Shown: in pieces, positions 42,769 through 50,618 of the stretch
How the letters are laid out: each line of letters starts with the position of its first letter
How positions within the stretch are numbered: the stretch's first letter is position 1
Origin: Streptomyces abyssalis
GTDB lineage: Bacteria > Actinomycetota > Actinomycetes > Streptomycetales > Streptomycetaceae
Assembly (NCBI RefSeq): GCF_001751365.1
Contig: NZ_LJGT01000041.1
Span: forward strand, 62,729-126,728
DNA: 64,000 bases
Reading direction: 5' to 3'
Translations under genes and position numbers: made by a program
The notes under the pieces: generated by a model
Database searches by the model: none
What the model saw: only the letters and a program-made list of their open reading frames with translations
Told to the model about the DNA's origin: nothing

Positions 42769-43323
42769 ATGGGACTCGAAGAGAAGCTGCCGAGCGGCTT
42801 CCTGCTGACCACCGTCGAGCAGGCCGCGGGCTGGGTGCGCAAGTCGTCCATGTTCCCGGCGACCTTCGGACTCGCCTGCTGCGCCATCGAGATGATGACG
42901 ACGGGCGCGGGACGGTACGACCTCGCCCGCTTCGGCATGGAGGTCTTCCGCGGATCGCCGCGCCAGGCCGACCTCATGATCGTGGCGGGCCGCGTCAGCC
43001 AGAAGATGGCTCCGGTGCTGCGGCAGGTCTACGACCAGATGCCGAACCCGAAGTGGGTCATCTCCATGGGCGTGTGCGCCTCGTCCGGCGGGATGTTCAA
43101 CAACTACGCGATCGTGCAGGGCGTCGACCACATCGTGCCGGTCGACATCTACCTGCCGGGATGCCCGCCGCGGCCCGAGATGCTGCTCGACTCGATCCTC
43201 AAGCTGCACAAGCACGTTCAGGGCGAGAAGCTCGGCGTCAACCGCGAAGAGGCCGCTCGCGAGGCGGAGGAGGCGGCGCGCAAGGCGCTCCCGACGATCG
43301 AGATGAAGGGTCTCCTCCGGTGA
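42769..43323 (+). CDS. nuoB: NADH-quinone oxidoreductase subunit B
   Basis: Peripheral-arm subunit that carries cluster N2, the last iron-sulfur centre before quinone. It has 184 residues. The N2 ligands are the paired cysteines in GLACCAIEMM, with further Cys in SMGVCASSGGMF and LPGCPPRPE. The C-terminus is a charged helical tail (EEAAREAEEAARKA). ATG at 42769 is 13 nt after nuoA. The stop overlaps the start of a 41-codon ORF that bridges to nuoC. Confidence 0.97.
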   Translation: MGLEEKLPSGFLLTTVEQAAGWVRKSSMFPATFGLACCAIEMMTTGAGRYDLARFGMEVFRGSPRQADLMIVAGRVSQKMAPVLRQVYDQMPNPKWVISMGVCASSGGMFNNYAIVQGVDHIVPVDIYLPGCPPRPEMLLDSILKLHKHVQGEKLGVNREEAAREAEEAARKALPTIEMKGLLR

Positions 43324-43445
43324 GCGACGCGCGCGCGGCCGCCGGGCCGCAGACGATGACGATGGCCGCGCCTCTGCGCCGCGCGGGCGGAGATGGGGGC
43401 ACCACCCGGGCGGCAGCCCCGGGGGAGAACGAGGGGGCGCAGTGA
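43320..43445 (+). CDS. Bridging small ORF between nuoB and nuoC, 41 aa
   Basis: Unrecognised mini-ORF. Its GTG overlaps the nuoB stop by 4 nt and its TGA overlaps the nuoC GTG by 4 nt, so ribosomes could pass nuoB - ORF - nuoC without leaving the mRNA. The peptide is Ala/Gly/Arg-rich (VSDARAAAGPQTMTM at the start) with no visible fold. It may serve only for translational coupling, or the exact overlaps may be chance in GC-rich DNA. I have no evidence that the peptide has a function. Confidence 0.35.
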   Translation: MSDARAAAGPQTMTMAAPLRRAGGDGGTTRAAAPGENEGAQ

Positions 43446-44215
43446 GCGAGCAGAACACGCCCGGAAACGGCGAGGAGAACGGAAACGGGGAGACCGCGAA
43501 CGGCTCGGTGCCCGCGCCCCGTCAGGACCCCGGCGAGGTCATCGGCGTCCGCCGCGGAATGTTCGGCGCCAGCAACGGCGGCGACACCTCCGGTTACGGC
43601 GGCCTGGTCCGTACGGTCCGGCTGCCCCGCGCGAGCAGCCGTCCCTACGGCGGGCCGGGCGGCGAGGACGCGTACGGCTCCTTCGACGAGGTCGCGGACG
43701 AACTGGAAGGCGCACTCGAGGAGCAGGGGCTGGCGCCCGGGGAAGCCATCGAGAAGACCGTGATCGACCGCGGCGAGATGACGATCCACGTCGCGCGTGA
43801 GCACCTGCTCCAGGTCGTACGGACGCTGCGGGACGACCCGGCGCTCCGCTTCGAGCTGTGCACCGGCGTGAGCGGCGTGCACTTCCCCGACGACAGGGGC
43901 CGCGAGCTGCACGCCGTCAACCACCTGCGCTCGATCACTCATAACCGGCTGATCCGGGTGGAGGTCAGTGCGCCCGACAGCGACCCGCACATCCCCTCGA
44001 TCGTCGAGGTCTATCCGACCAACGACTGGCACGAGCGCGAGACGTACGACTTCTTCGGCATCGTCTTCGACGGTCACCCCGCGCTGACGCGGATCATGAT
44101 GCCCGACGACTGGCAGGGCCATCCGCAGCGCAAGGACTACCCGCTCGGCGGCATCCCCGTCGAGTACAAGGGCGCCCAGATCCCGGCTCCCGACCAGCGG
44201 AGGTCGTACAGCTGA
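43442..44215 (+). CDS. nuoC: NADH-quinone oxidoreductase subunit C
   Basis: Peripheral-arm subunit (30-kDa type), 257 residues, separate from nuoD as in other actinobacteria. A Gly/Asn/Glu-rich N-terminal extension (about 1-55) precedes RGMFGASNGGDTSGYGGL. The core has FELCTGVSGVHFPDDRGR and SIVEVYPTNDWHERETYDFFGIVFDGHP, the family signature, then RKDYPLGGIPVEYKG. GTG at 43442 has GAGGGGG upstream. The stop and the nuoD ATG share a base (TGATG). Confidence 0.96.
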   Translation: MSEQNTPGNGEENGNGETANGSVPAPRQDPGEVIGVRRGMFGASNGGDTSGYGGLVRTVRLPRASSRPYGGPGGEDAYGSFDEVADELEGALEEQGLAPGEAIEKTVIDRGEMTIHVAREHLLQVVRTLRDDPALRFELCTGVSGVHFPDDRGRELHAVNHLRSITHNRLIRVEVSAPDSDPHIPSIVEVYPTNDWHERETYDFFGIVFDGHPALTRIMMPDDWQGHPQRKDYPLGGIPVEYKGAQIPAPDQRRSYS

Positions 44216-45546
44216 TGAGCACGCCAACACACGCACCCGCGGGCATCCGCGAGACCACCGAGGGCACCGTCTACGACGTCACCGGAGGCGACTGGGACGA
44301 GGTCGCCGCCGCTGCCGCCCGGAGCGACGACGAGCGGATCATCGTCAACATGGGCCCGCAGCACCCGTCCACGCACGGCGTGCTCCGGCTCATCCTCGAG
44401 ATCGACGGCGAGACGGTCACCGAGGCCCGCTGCGGCATCGGCTACCTGCACACCGGCATCGAGAAGAACCTCGAGTACCGGACGTGGACGCAGGGCACGA
44501 CCTTCGTGACGCGCATGGACTACCTCACGCCGTTCTTCAACGAGACGGCGTACTGCATGGCGGTCGAGAAGCTGCTCGGGATCGAGGACGACATCCCGGA
44601 CCGCGCCAACGTCATCCGCGTGCTGCTGATGGAGCTGAACCGGCTCTCCTCGCACCTGGTGGCCATCGCCACCGGCGGCATGGAGCTCGGCGCCACCACC
44701 GTCATGATCTTCGGCTTCCGCGACCGCGAACTGGTCCTGGACCTGTTCGAGTTGATCACCGGCCTGCGGATGAACCACGCCTACGTCCGTCCCGGCGGCC
44801 TCGCCCAGGACCTTCCGCCCGGCACGGTCGACGCGCTGCGCGAATTCCTGAAGAAGATGAAGAAGAACCTGCCCGAGTACGACGCACTGTGCTCCGGCAA
44901 CCCCGTCTTCAAGGCCCGCCTGCAGGACATCGGCCACCTCGACCTGGCCGGCTGCATGGCGCTCGGCGCCACCGGCCCGATCCTGCGCTCCGCCGGCCTC
45001 CCGCACGACCTGCGCAAGTCCGATCCGTACTGCGGCTACGAGACGTACGACTTCGAGGTGCCGACCGTCGACACCTGCGACTCCTACGGGCGCTTCCTGC
45101 TCCGCCTGGAGGAGATGCGCCAGTCGCTGCGCATCATCGAGCAGTGCATCGACCGCCTGGAGCCCGGCCCGGTCATGGTCGGCGACAAGAAGATCGCCTG
45201 GCCCGCCCAGCTCGCTCTCGGCCCTGACGGGCTCGGCAACTCGCTGGACCACATCAAGAACATCATGGGCACCTCCATGGAGGCCCTGATCCACCACTTC
45301 AAGCTGGTCACCGAGGGATTCCGTGTCCCGCCGGGACAGGCCTACGCGGCGGTGGAGTCCCCGAAGGGCGAGCTCGGCGTGCACGCCGTGAGCGACGGCG
45401 GCACCCGCCCGTACCGCGTGCACTTCCGCGACCCCTCCTTCACCAACCTCGAAGCCATGGCGGCGATGTGCGAAGGCGGACAGGTCGCCGACGTGATCGT
45501 GGCCGTGGCGTCCATCGACCCCGTGATGGGAGGCGTCGACCGATGA
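44215..45546 (+). CDS. nuoD: NADH-quinone oxidoreductase subunit D
   Basis: Quinone-site subunit (49-kDa type) of the connecting module, 443 residues. NMGPQHPSTHGVLRLILEIDGE carries the quinone-binding H-x3-H loop. YLHTGIEKNLEYRTW, NRLSSHLVAIATGGMELGATT, YVRPGGLAQDLPPG and VMGGVDR at the C-terminus are conserved. A C-terminal V-A-S-I-D-P-V is the usual ending. ATG overlaps nuoC, and its stop overlaps the nuoE ATG (ATGA). Confidence 0.97.
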   Translation: MSTPTHAPAGIRETTEGTVYDVTGGDWDEVAAAAARSDDERIIVNMGPQHPSTHGVLRLILEIDGETVTEARCGIGYLHTGIEKNLEYRTWTQGTTFVTRMDYLTPFFNETAYCMAVEKLLGIEDDIPDRANVIRVLLMELNRLSSHLVAIATGGMELGATTVMIFGFRDRELVLDLFELITGLRMNHAYVRPGGLAQDLPPGTVDALREFLKKMKKNLPEYDALCSGNPVFKARLQDIGHLDLAGCMALGATGPILRSAGLPHDLRKSDPYCGYETYDFEVPTVDTCDSYGRFLLRLEEMRQSLRIIEQCIDRLEPGPVMVGDKKIAWPAQLALGPDGLGNSLDHIKNIMGTSMEALIHHFKLVTEGFRVPPGQAYAAVESPKGELGVHAVSDGGTRPYRVHFRDPSFTNLEAMAAMCEGGQVADVIVAVASIDPVMGGVDR

Positions 45547-46439
45547 CCACCGCGCCCGACCGGGGCAGCGCCCCGGAAGCACCGATGCTCGGCATCCCCG
45601 CCATGCCGGCGCCGGACTATCCGGCCGAGGTACGTGAGCGGCTGGAGCCGGACGCACGCGAGATCATCGCCCGCTACCCCGACAGCCGCTCCGCGCTGCT
45701 GCCGCTGCTGCACCTCGTGCAGTCCGAGGAGGGCCATGTCACGCCCACCGGGCAGCGGTTCTGCGCCGAGATGCTGGAGCTGACGACGGCGGAGGTGAAC
45801 GCCGTCGCGACGTTCTACTCCATGTACCGGCGCAAGCCCTCCGGCGACTACCAGGTCGGCGTCTGCACCAACACGCTCTGCGCCGTGATGGGCGGCGACG
45901 CCATCTTCGACGACCTGAAGCAGCACCTGGGCGTCGGCAACAGCGAGACCACCGAGGACGGCAAGGTCACCCTCGAGCACATCGAGTGCAACGCCGCCTG
46001 CGACTACGCCCCTGTCGTGATGGTCAACTGGGAGTTCTTCGACAACCAGACGCCCGAGTCGGCCCGCCGGCTCGTCGACGATCTGCGCGCCGGACGCGAG
46101 GTCCTGCCGACGCGGGGCGCTCCGATGTGCACCTTCAAGGAGACCGCGCGCATCCTCGCCGGCTTCCCCGACGAGCGCCCCGGCGCCGTCGAGGCCACCG
46201 GGGGCGGCGGCGAACCGTCCCTCATCGGGCTGCGGCTCGCCAGGGGAGAGGCGCCCGCGGGCAGGCTCGCACACCCGCGCGGCCCGGCCGGTCCCGCCGA
46301 CCAGCCCGTGCCGCTCCCCGGTGAGGAGGCCCCGGCGAGCCACCCCAGTTCGCACGACATGCCCCAGTCGACGTCCGCGTCGGATCCGGCCAGCGACTCC
46401 GGCCCCGTCAGGCCCGGGTCGGAGGAGGAGAGCGAGTGA
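45543..46439 (+). CDS. nuoE: NADH-quinone oxidoreductase subunit E
   Basis: Electron-input subunit (24-kDa, thioredoxin-like) with cluster N1a. It has 298 residues, longer than the usual ~170-250. The [2Fe-2S] cysteines are in VGVCTNTLCAVMGG and HIECNAACDYAPVV. The core spans about 25-225. The last ~70 residues are a Pro/Ser/Glu-rich tail (HPSSHDMPQSTSASDPASDS). Start and stop overlap nuoD and nuoF by 4 nt. Confidence 0.96.
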   Translation: MTTAPDRGSAPEAPMLGIPAMPAPDYPAEVRERLEPDAREIIARYPDSRSALLPLLHLVQSEEGHVTPTGQRFCAEMLELTTAEVNAVATFYSMYRRKPSGDYQVGVCTNTLCAVMGGDAIFDDLKQHLGVGNSETTEDGKVTLEHIECNAACDYAPVVMVNWEFFDNQTPESARRLVDDLRAGREVLPTRGAPMCTFKETARILAGFPDERPGAVEATGGGGEPSLIGLRLARGEAPAGRLAHPRGPAGPADQPVPLPGEEAPASHPSSHDMPQSTSASDPASDSGPVRPGSEEESE

Positions 46440-47788
46440 TGGCGACGGAATCCCCCGAGAAGCTGCTGACGCCGGTCCTCTCCGCGTACTGGGACGAGCC
46501 CGAAGCCTGGTCGCTGGAGACGTACAAGCGGCGCCACGACGGATACGAGGGCCTGAAGAAGGCCCTGGCCATGCCGCCTGACGACGTCATCGCGTACGTG
46601 AAGGAAGCCGGTCTGCGCGGCCGCGGCGGCGCGGGCTTCCCCACGGGCATGAAGTGGCAGTTCATCCCGCAGGGCGACGACAAGCCGCACTACCTCGTCG
46701 TCAACGCCGACGAGTCGGAGCCGGGCACCTGCAAGGACATCCCGCTGATGTTCGCCAACCCGCACTCCCTCATCGAGGGCATCGTCATCGCCTGCCACGC
46801 GATCCGCTCCTCCCACGCGTTCATCTACCTGCGCGGCGAGGTCGTGCCCGTGCTGCGGCGTCTGCACCTCGCCGTGCGCGAGGCGTACGAGGCGGGGCTC
46901 CTCGGCAGGAACGCCCTGGGCGAGGGCAAGCACCTGGAGCTGACCGTGCACGCGGGCGCGGGCGCGTACATCTGCGGTGAGGAGACGGCGCTGCTGGACT
47001 CCCTGGAGGGGCGGCGCGGACAGCCCCGGCTGCGGCCGCCGTTCCCCGCCGTCGCCGGCCTCTACGCGTGCCCCACGGTCGTGAACAACGTCGAGTCCAT
47101 CGCCTCGGTGCCCGCCCTGATGAACAGGGGCAAGGAGTGGTTCCGCTCCATGGGCAGCGAGAAGTCCCCGGGCTTCACGCTCTACTCGCTCAGCGGGCAC
47201 GTGGCGGGCCCCGGCCAGTACGAGGCACCGCTCGGCATCACCCTGCGCGAACTCCTGGAGGTGAGCGGCGGCATGCGCCCGGGCCACCGGCTGAAGTTCT
47301 GGACGCCGGGCGGCTCCTCGACTCCGCTGCTCACCGACGAGCACCTCGACGTGCCGCTGGACTACGAGGGCGTGGGCGCCGCCGGCTCCATGCTCGGCAC
47401 CAAGGCGCTGCAGTGCTTCGACGAGACGACCTGCGTCGTACGGGCCGTCACGCGCTGGACCGAGTTCTACGCCCACGAGTCCTGCGGCAAGTGCACACCC
47501 TGCCGCGAAGGCACGTACTGGCTCGTGCAGTTGCTGCGCGACTTCGAGGCGGGCAAGGCCACGAAGGCCGACATCGACAAGATCGACGACATCCAGGACA
47601 ACATCAACGGCAAGTCCTTCTGCGCGCTCGGCGACGGCGCGGCCTCCCCGATCTACTCGTCGCTGCAGTACTTCCGCGAGGAGTACGAGCAGCACATCGA
47701 GGAGGGCGGCTGCCCGTTCGACCCCGCGAAGTCGACCGTCTGGGCCGACGACCGCAGCCGGAGCGCTCACCCGGAGGTGCAGGCGTGA
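46436..47788 (+). CDS. nuoF: NADH-quinone oxidoreductase subunit F
   Basis: NADH- and FMN-binding subunit (51-kDa type) with cluster N3, 450 residues. GLRGRGGAGFPTGMKWQFIP binds NADH/FMN, NADESEPGTCKDIPLM the flavin, and ESCGKCTPCREGTYW the [4Fe-4S] cluster with a fourth Cys in GKSFCALGDGA. The GTG at 46436 or the ATG one codon later could start; a GGAGGAGGAG run precedes both. The stop overlaps nuoG by 4 nt. Confidence 0.97.
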   Translation: MMATESPEKLLTPVLSAYWDEPEAWSLETYKRRHDGYEGLKKALAMPPDDVIAYVKEAGLRGRGGAGFPTGMKWQFIPQGDDKPHYLVVNADESEPGTCKDIPLMFANPHSLIEGIVIACHAIRSSHAFIYLRGEVVPVLRRLHLAVREAYEAGLLGRNALGEGKHLELTVHAGAGAYICGEETALLDSLEGRRGQPRLRPPFPAVAGLYACPTVVNNVESIASVPALMNRGKEWFRSMGSEKSPGFTLYSLSGHVAGPGQYEAPLGITLRELLEVSGGMRPGHRLKFWTPGGSSTPLLTDEHLDVPLDYEGVGAAGSMLGTKALQCFDETTCVVRAVTRWTEFYAHESCGKCTPCREGTYWLVQLLRDFEAGKATKADIDKIDDIQDNINGKSFCALGDGAASPIYSSLQYFREEYEQHIEEGGCPFDPAKSTVWADDRSRSAHPEVQA

Positions 47789-50316
47789 CAGTCACCACAG
47801 ACGCGAAGACCTCCTCGGGGGGCGAGGGACCACCACCGGAGGACCTGGTCTCGCTCACCATCGACGGGGCCGAGATCTCCGTGCCGAAGGGCACGCTGGT
47901 CATCCGCGCCGCCGAGGAACTGGGCATCGAGATCCCGCGCTTCTGCGACCACCCGCTGCTGGACCCGGTCGGTGCCTGCCGTCAGTGCATCGTCGAGGTC
48001 GAGGGCCAGCGCAAGCCGATGGCGTCCTGCACCATCACCTGCACCGACGGCATGGTGGTCAAGACGCAGCTCTCCTCGGCCGTAGCGGAGAAGGCCCAGC
48101 GCGGTGTGATGGAGCTGCTGCTCATCAACCACCCGCTGGACTGCCCCGTCTGCGACAAGGGCGGTGAGTGCCCCCTGCAGAACCAGGCGATGTCCGCGGG
48201 CTCGGCCGACTCCCGCTTCGAGGGCGCCAAGCGCACCTTCGCCAAGCCGGTGCCGATCTCCGACCAGGTGCTGCTCGACCGCGAGCGGTGCGTGCTGTGC
48301 GCGCGCTGCACCCGTTTCTCCAACCAGATCGCGGGCGACCCGATGATCGAGATGCTGGAGCGCGGCGCGCTGCAGCAGATCGGTACGGGCGAGGGCGAGC
48401 CCTTCCAGTCGTACTTCTCCGGCAACACGATCCAGATCTGCCCGGTGGGCGCGCTCACTTCGGCGGCGTACCGCTTCCGTTCGCGCCCCTTCGACCTGGT
48501 CTCCTCGCCGTCGGTCTGCGAGCACTGCTCGGGCGGCTGCGCGACGCGTACGGACCACAGGCGCGGCAAGGTCATGCGCCGCATGGCCGGCAACGACCCC
48601 GAGGTCAACGAGGAGTGGATCTGCGACAAGGGCCGTTTCGGGTTCCGCTACGCACAGCGCCCGGACCGCCTCACCACGCCGCTGGTCCGCGGCGACGACG
48701 GTGAACTCGCCCCGGCGAGCTGGCCGGAGGCGCTGGAGGCCGCGGCCCGCGGGCTGGCCGGAGCACGCGGACGGGCCGGCGTGTTGACCGGCGGCCGGGT
48801 CACCGTCGAGGACGCCTACGCGTACGCGAAGTTCGCGCGAGTTGCGCTGGACACCAACGACATCGACTTCCGGGCACGCGTCCACTCCCGGGAGGAGACG
48901 GCCTTCCTGACCGAAAGGGTCGCCGGGCAGGGCCTCGACCTCGGGGGCGGTGGCATCACCAACGCCGCCCTGGAGGCGGCCCCTGCCGTCCTGCTCGTCG
49001 GCTTCGAGGCCGAGGAGGAGGCGCCCGGCGTCTTCCTGCGGCTGCGCAAGGGCATGCGCAAGCACGGCCAGCGCACGTTCTCCCTCGCCTCGCACGCCAC
49101 CCGCGGTCTGGAGAAGGCGGGCGGCACGCTGCTCCCGGCCGCGCCCGGCACGGAGTCCGAGTGGCTGGACGCGCTGTCCGGCCGGGTCGGGCTCGACGAG
49201 ACCGGCGGTACCGCGGCCGACGCGCTGCGCGCCGAGGGTTCGCTGATCATCGTCGGCGAACGGCTGGCGGCGGTGCCCGGCGCGCTGACCGCGGCCGTGC
49301 GTACGAGCGCCGCCACCGGCGCCCGCCTGGTGTGGATTCCCCGCCGTGCCGGTGAGCGCGGCGCCATCGAGGCCGGCGCGCTGCCGACGCTGCTGCCGGG
49401 TGCCCGTCCGGTGTCCGACGCCCGTGCCCGCGAGGAGGTCGCGCGCGCCTGGGGCCTGGCCGGACTGCCCGCCGGGCCCGGCCGCGACACGGCCGCGATC
49501 ATCGACGCCGCGGTCGACGGCGAGCTGGCGGCGCTGGTCGTCGGCGGCGTCGAGCTCGCAGATCTGCCGGACCCGGCGCGTGCGGCGCAGGCGCTCGACG
49601 AGGTGGGCTTCCTCGTCAGCCTGGAGCTGCGGCCGAGCGAGGTCACAGACCGGGCGGACGTCGTCCTCCCCGTCTCCGCCGTCGCCGAGAAGGCCGGCAC
49701 GTTCCTCAACTGGGAGGGCCGGGTAAGGCCGTTCGAGGCCTCGCTGAAGGCGGACCAGATGACGCGCCGGCACGTACAGCCGGACGCGCGGGTGCTGCAC
49801 ATGCTCGCCGACGCCCTCGACGTGCACCTGGGCCTGCCGGACGTACGGACCATCCGCGGCGAGATCGACAGGCTCGGCCAGTGGGACACCGGGGCCTCCG
49901 CGGACTCCTTCACCGGCGGCACCGGAGCCAAGGGCGCCGCGTCCTCCACGCCACAGGCGGGCAAGGGCGAGGCGGTGCTCGCCGGGCACCGGCTGCTGCT
50001 CGACCAGGGGCGGCTCCAGGACGGCGACGAGGCGCTCGCCGGCACCCGGCACGCCGCACGCGCCCGGCTCTCCAGGGCCACGGCCGCCGAGGCGGGCGTC
50101 ACCGACGGCGACATGCTCTCGGTCTCGGGGCCGCTGGGCAGCGTCCAGCTCCCGCTGGAGATCACGCAGATGCCGGACCGTGTCGTGTGGCTTCCGCTGA
50201 ACTCCACGGGCGGCGGCGTCCAGGCGGACACCGGCGCCCTTCCGGGCGAACTGGTCCGGATCGCGGCGGCACCCGGTCCGCGTGACCGCGCCGTACAAGA
50301 GGAGGTGGGCGCGTGA
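47785..50316 (+). CDS. nuoG: NADH-quinone oxidoreductase subunit G
   Basis: Largest peripheral subunit (75-kDa type), 843 residues. The N-terminal ferredoxin-like domain binds [2Fe-2S] through FCDHPLLDPVGACRQCIVEV. The His-Cys cluster region has HPLDCPVCDKGGECPLQNQ, then ERCVLCARCTRFSNQI. VCEHCSGGCATRTDHRRGK is the extra N7-type cluster motif, with its C-x2-C-x3-C, present in only some bacteria. The rest is a molybdopterin-oxidoreductase-like domain that holds no cofactor. GTG at 47785 overlaps the nuoF stop; the long in-frame ORF upstream is a shadow of nuoF. An about 300-nt insertion separates it from nuoH. Confidence 0.96.
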   Translation: MTVTTDAKTSSGGEGPPPEDLVSLTIDGAEISVPKGTLVIRAAEELGIEIPRFCDHPLLDPVGACRQCIVEVEGQRKPMASCTITCTDGMVVKTQLSSAVAEKAQRGVMELLLINHPLDCPVCDKGGECPLQNQAMSAGSADSRFEGAKRTFAKPVPISDQVLLDRERCVLCARCTRFSNQIAGDPMIEMLERGALQQIGTGEGEPFQSYFSGNTIQICPVGALTSAAYRFRSRPFDLVSSPSVCEHCSGGCATRTDHRRGKVMRRMAGNDPEVNEEWICDKGRFGFRYAQRPDRLTTPLVRGDDGELAPASWPEALEAAARGLAGARGRAGVLTGGRVTVEDAYAYAKFARVALDTNDIDFRARVHSREETAFLTERVAGQGLDLGGGGITNAALEAAPAVLLVGFEAEEEAPGVFLRLRKGMRKHGQRTFSLASHATRGLEKAGGTLLPAAPGTESEWLDALSGRVGLDETGGTAADALRAEGSLIIVGERLAAVPGALTAAVRTSAATGARLVWIPRRAGERGAIEAGALPTLLPGARPVSDARAREEVARAWGLAGLPAGPGRDTAAIIDAAVDGELAALVVGGVELADLPDPARAAQALDEVGFLVSLELRPSEVTDRADVVLPVSAVAEKAGTFLNWEGRVRPFEASLKADQMTRRHVQPDARVLHMLADALDVHLGLPDVRTIRGEIDRLGQWDTGASADSFTGGTGAKGAASSTPQAGKGEAVLAGHRLLLDQGRLQDGDEALAGTRHAARARLSRATAAEAGVTDGDMLSVSGPLGSVQLPLEITQMPDRVVWLPLNSTGGGVQADTGALPGELVRIAAAPGPRDRAVQEEVGA

Positions 50317-50322
50317 GCGCGC
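50288..50322. repeat. Direct repeat copy A at the nuoG/bridging-ORF junction
   Basis: A 35-nt unit beginning GCGCCGTACAAGAGGAGG and including a GTGAGCGCG start. It recurs at 50516-50550 with three mismatches, offset by 228 nt (76 codons, same frame). Confidence 0.8.
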
Positions 50323-50618
50323 GTTACGCGCTGTGCGCTCGCTGCGACAGCGTTTCTGCCGCTCCGGCCGCGAGCTGCGCAACGGCGTGTATTCCGCGGG
50401 GAGTTGCCGGGCCCGTGGCCCGGGCGTCCGCGGGGTGCGCCGGCGCCGCAGGCCTGCCGGCCGGGCGGGCGCCGCGGCGCCCGCGGACAAGTCCTTGGGC
50501 GGCAGCGCCCACTGCGCGTCGTACAGGAGGAGGTGAGCGCGTGAGCGCGCTCGTCACGGACCGGCACAGCGCGCGCAGCGCTCGCGCCCGCGCCCGCACC
50601 GGGGAGGTGGCCGCATGA
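50313..50618 (+). CDS. Bridging ORF between nuoG and nuoH, 101 aa
   Basis: Unrecognised ORF filling the only large gap inside nuo. Its GTG overlaps the nuoG stop (GTGA) with AGGAGG upstream, and its TGA overlaps the nuoH ATG (ATGA). The peptide is Ala/Arg/Cys-rich (YALCARCDSVSAAPAASC near the start, then an arginine-rich tail) and looks unstructured. A 35-nt direct repeat spans its own start and an internal GTG at codon 77, so it may have grown by duplication of the nuoG-nuoH junction. It could be a translational bridge; a role as a protein is doubtful. Confidence 0.4.
   Translation: MSARYALCARCDSVSAAPAASCATACIPRGVAGPVARASAGCAGAAGLPAGRAPRRPRTSPWAAAPTARRTGGGERVSALVTDRHSARSARARARTGEVAA
50516..50550. 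repeat. Direct repeat copy B inside the bridging ORF
   Basis: Second copy, beginning GCGTCGTACAGGAGGAGG, of the unit at 50288-50322. It carries its own strong ribosome site and an in-frame GTG. Confidence 0.8.

Noticed and set aside
47767..50490. 907-codon minus-strand open frame
   Set aside because: Antisense to nuoG, low-complexity Arg/Gly/Ala protein, no ribosome site.
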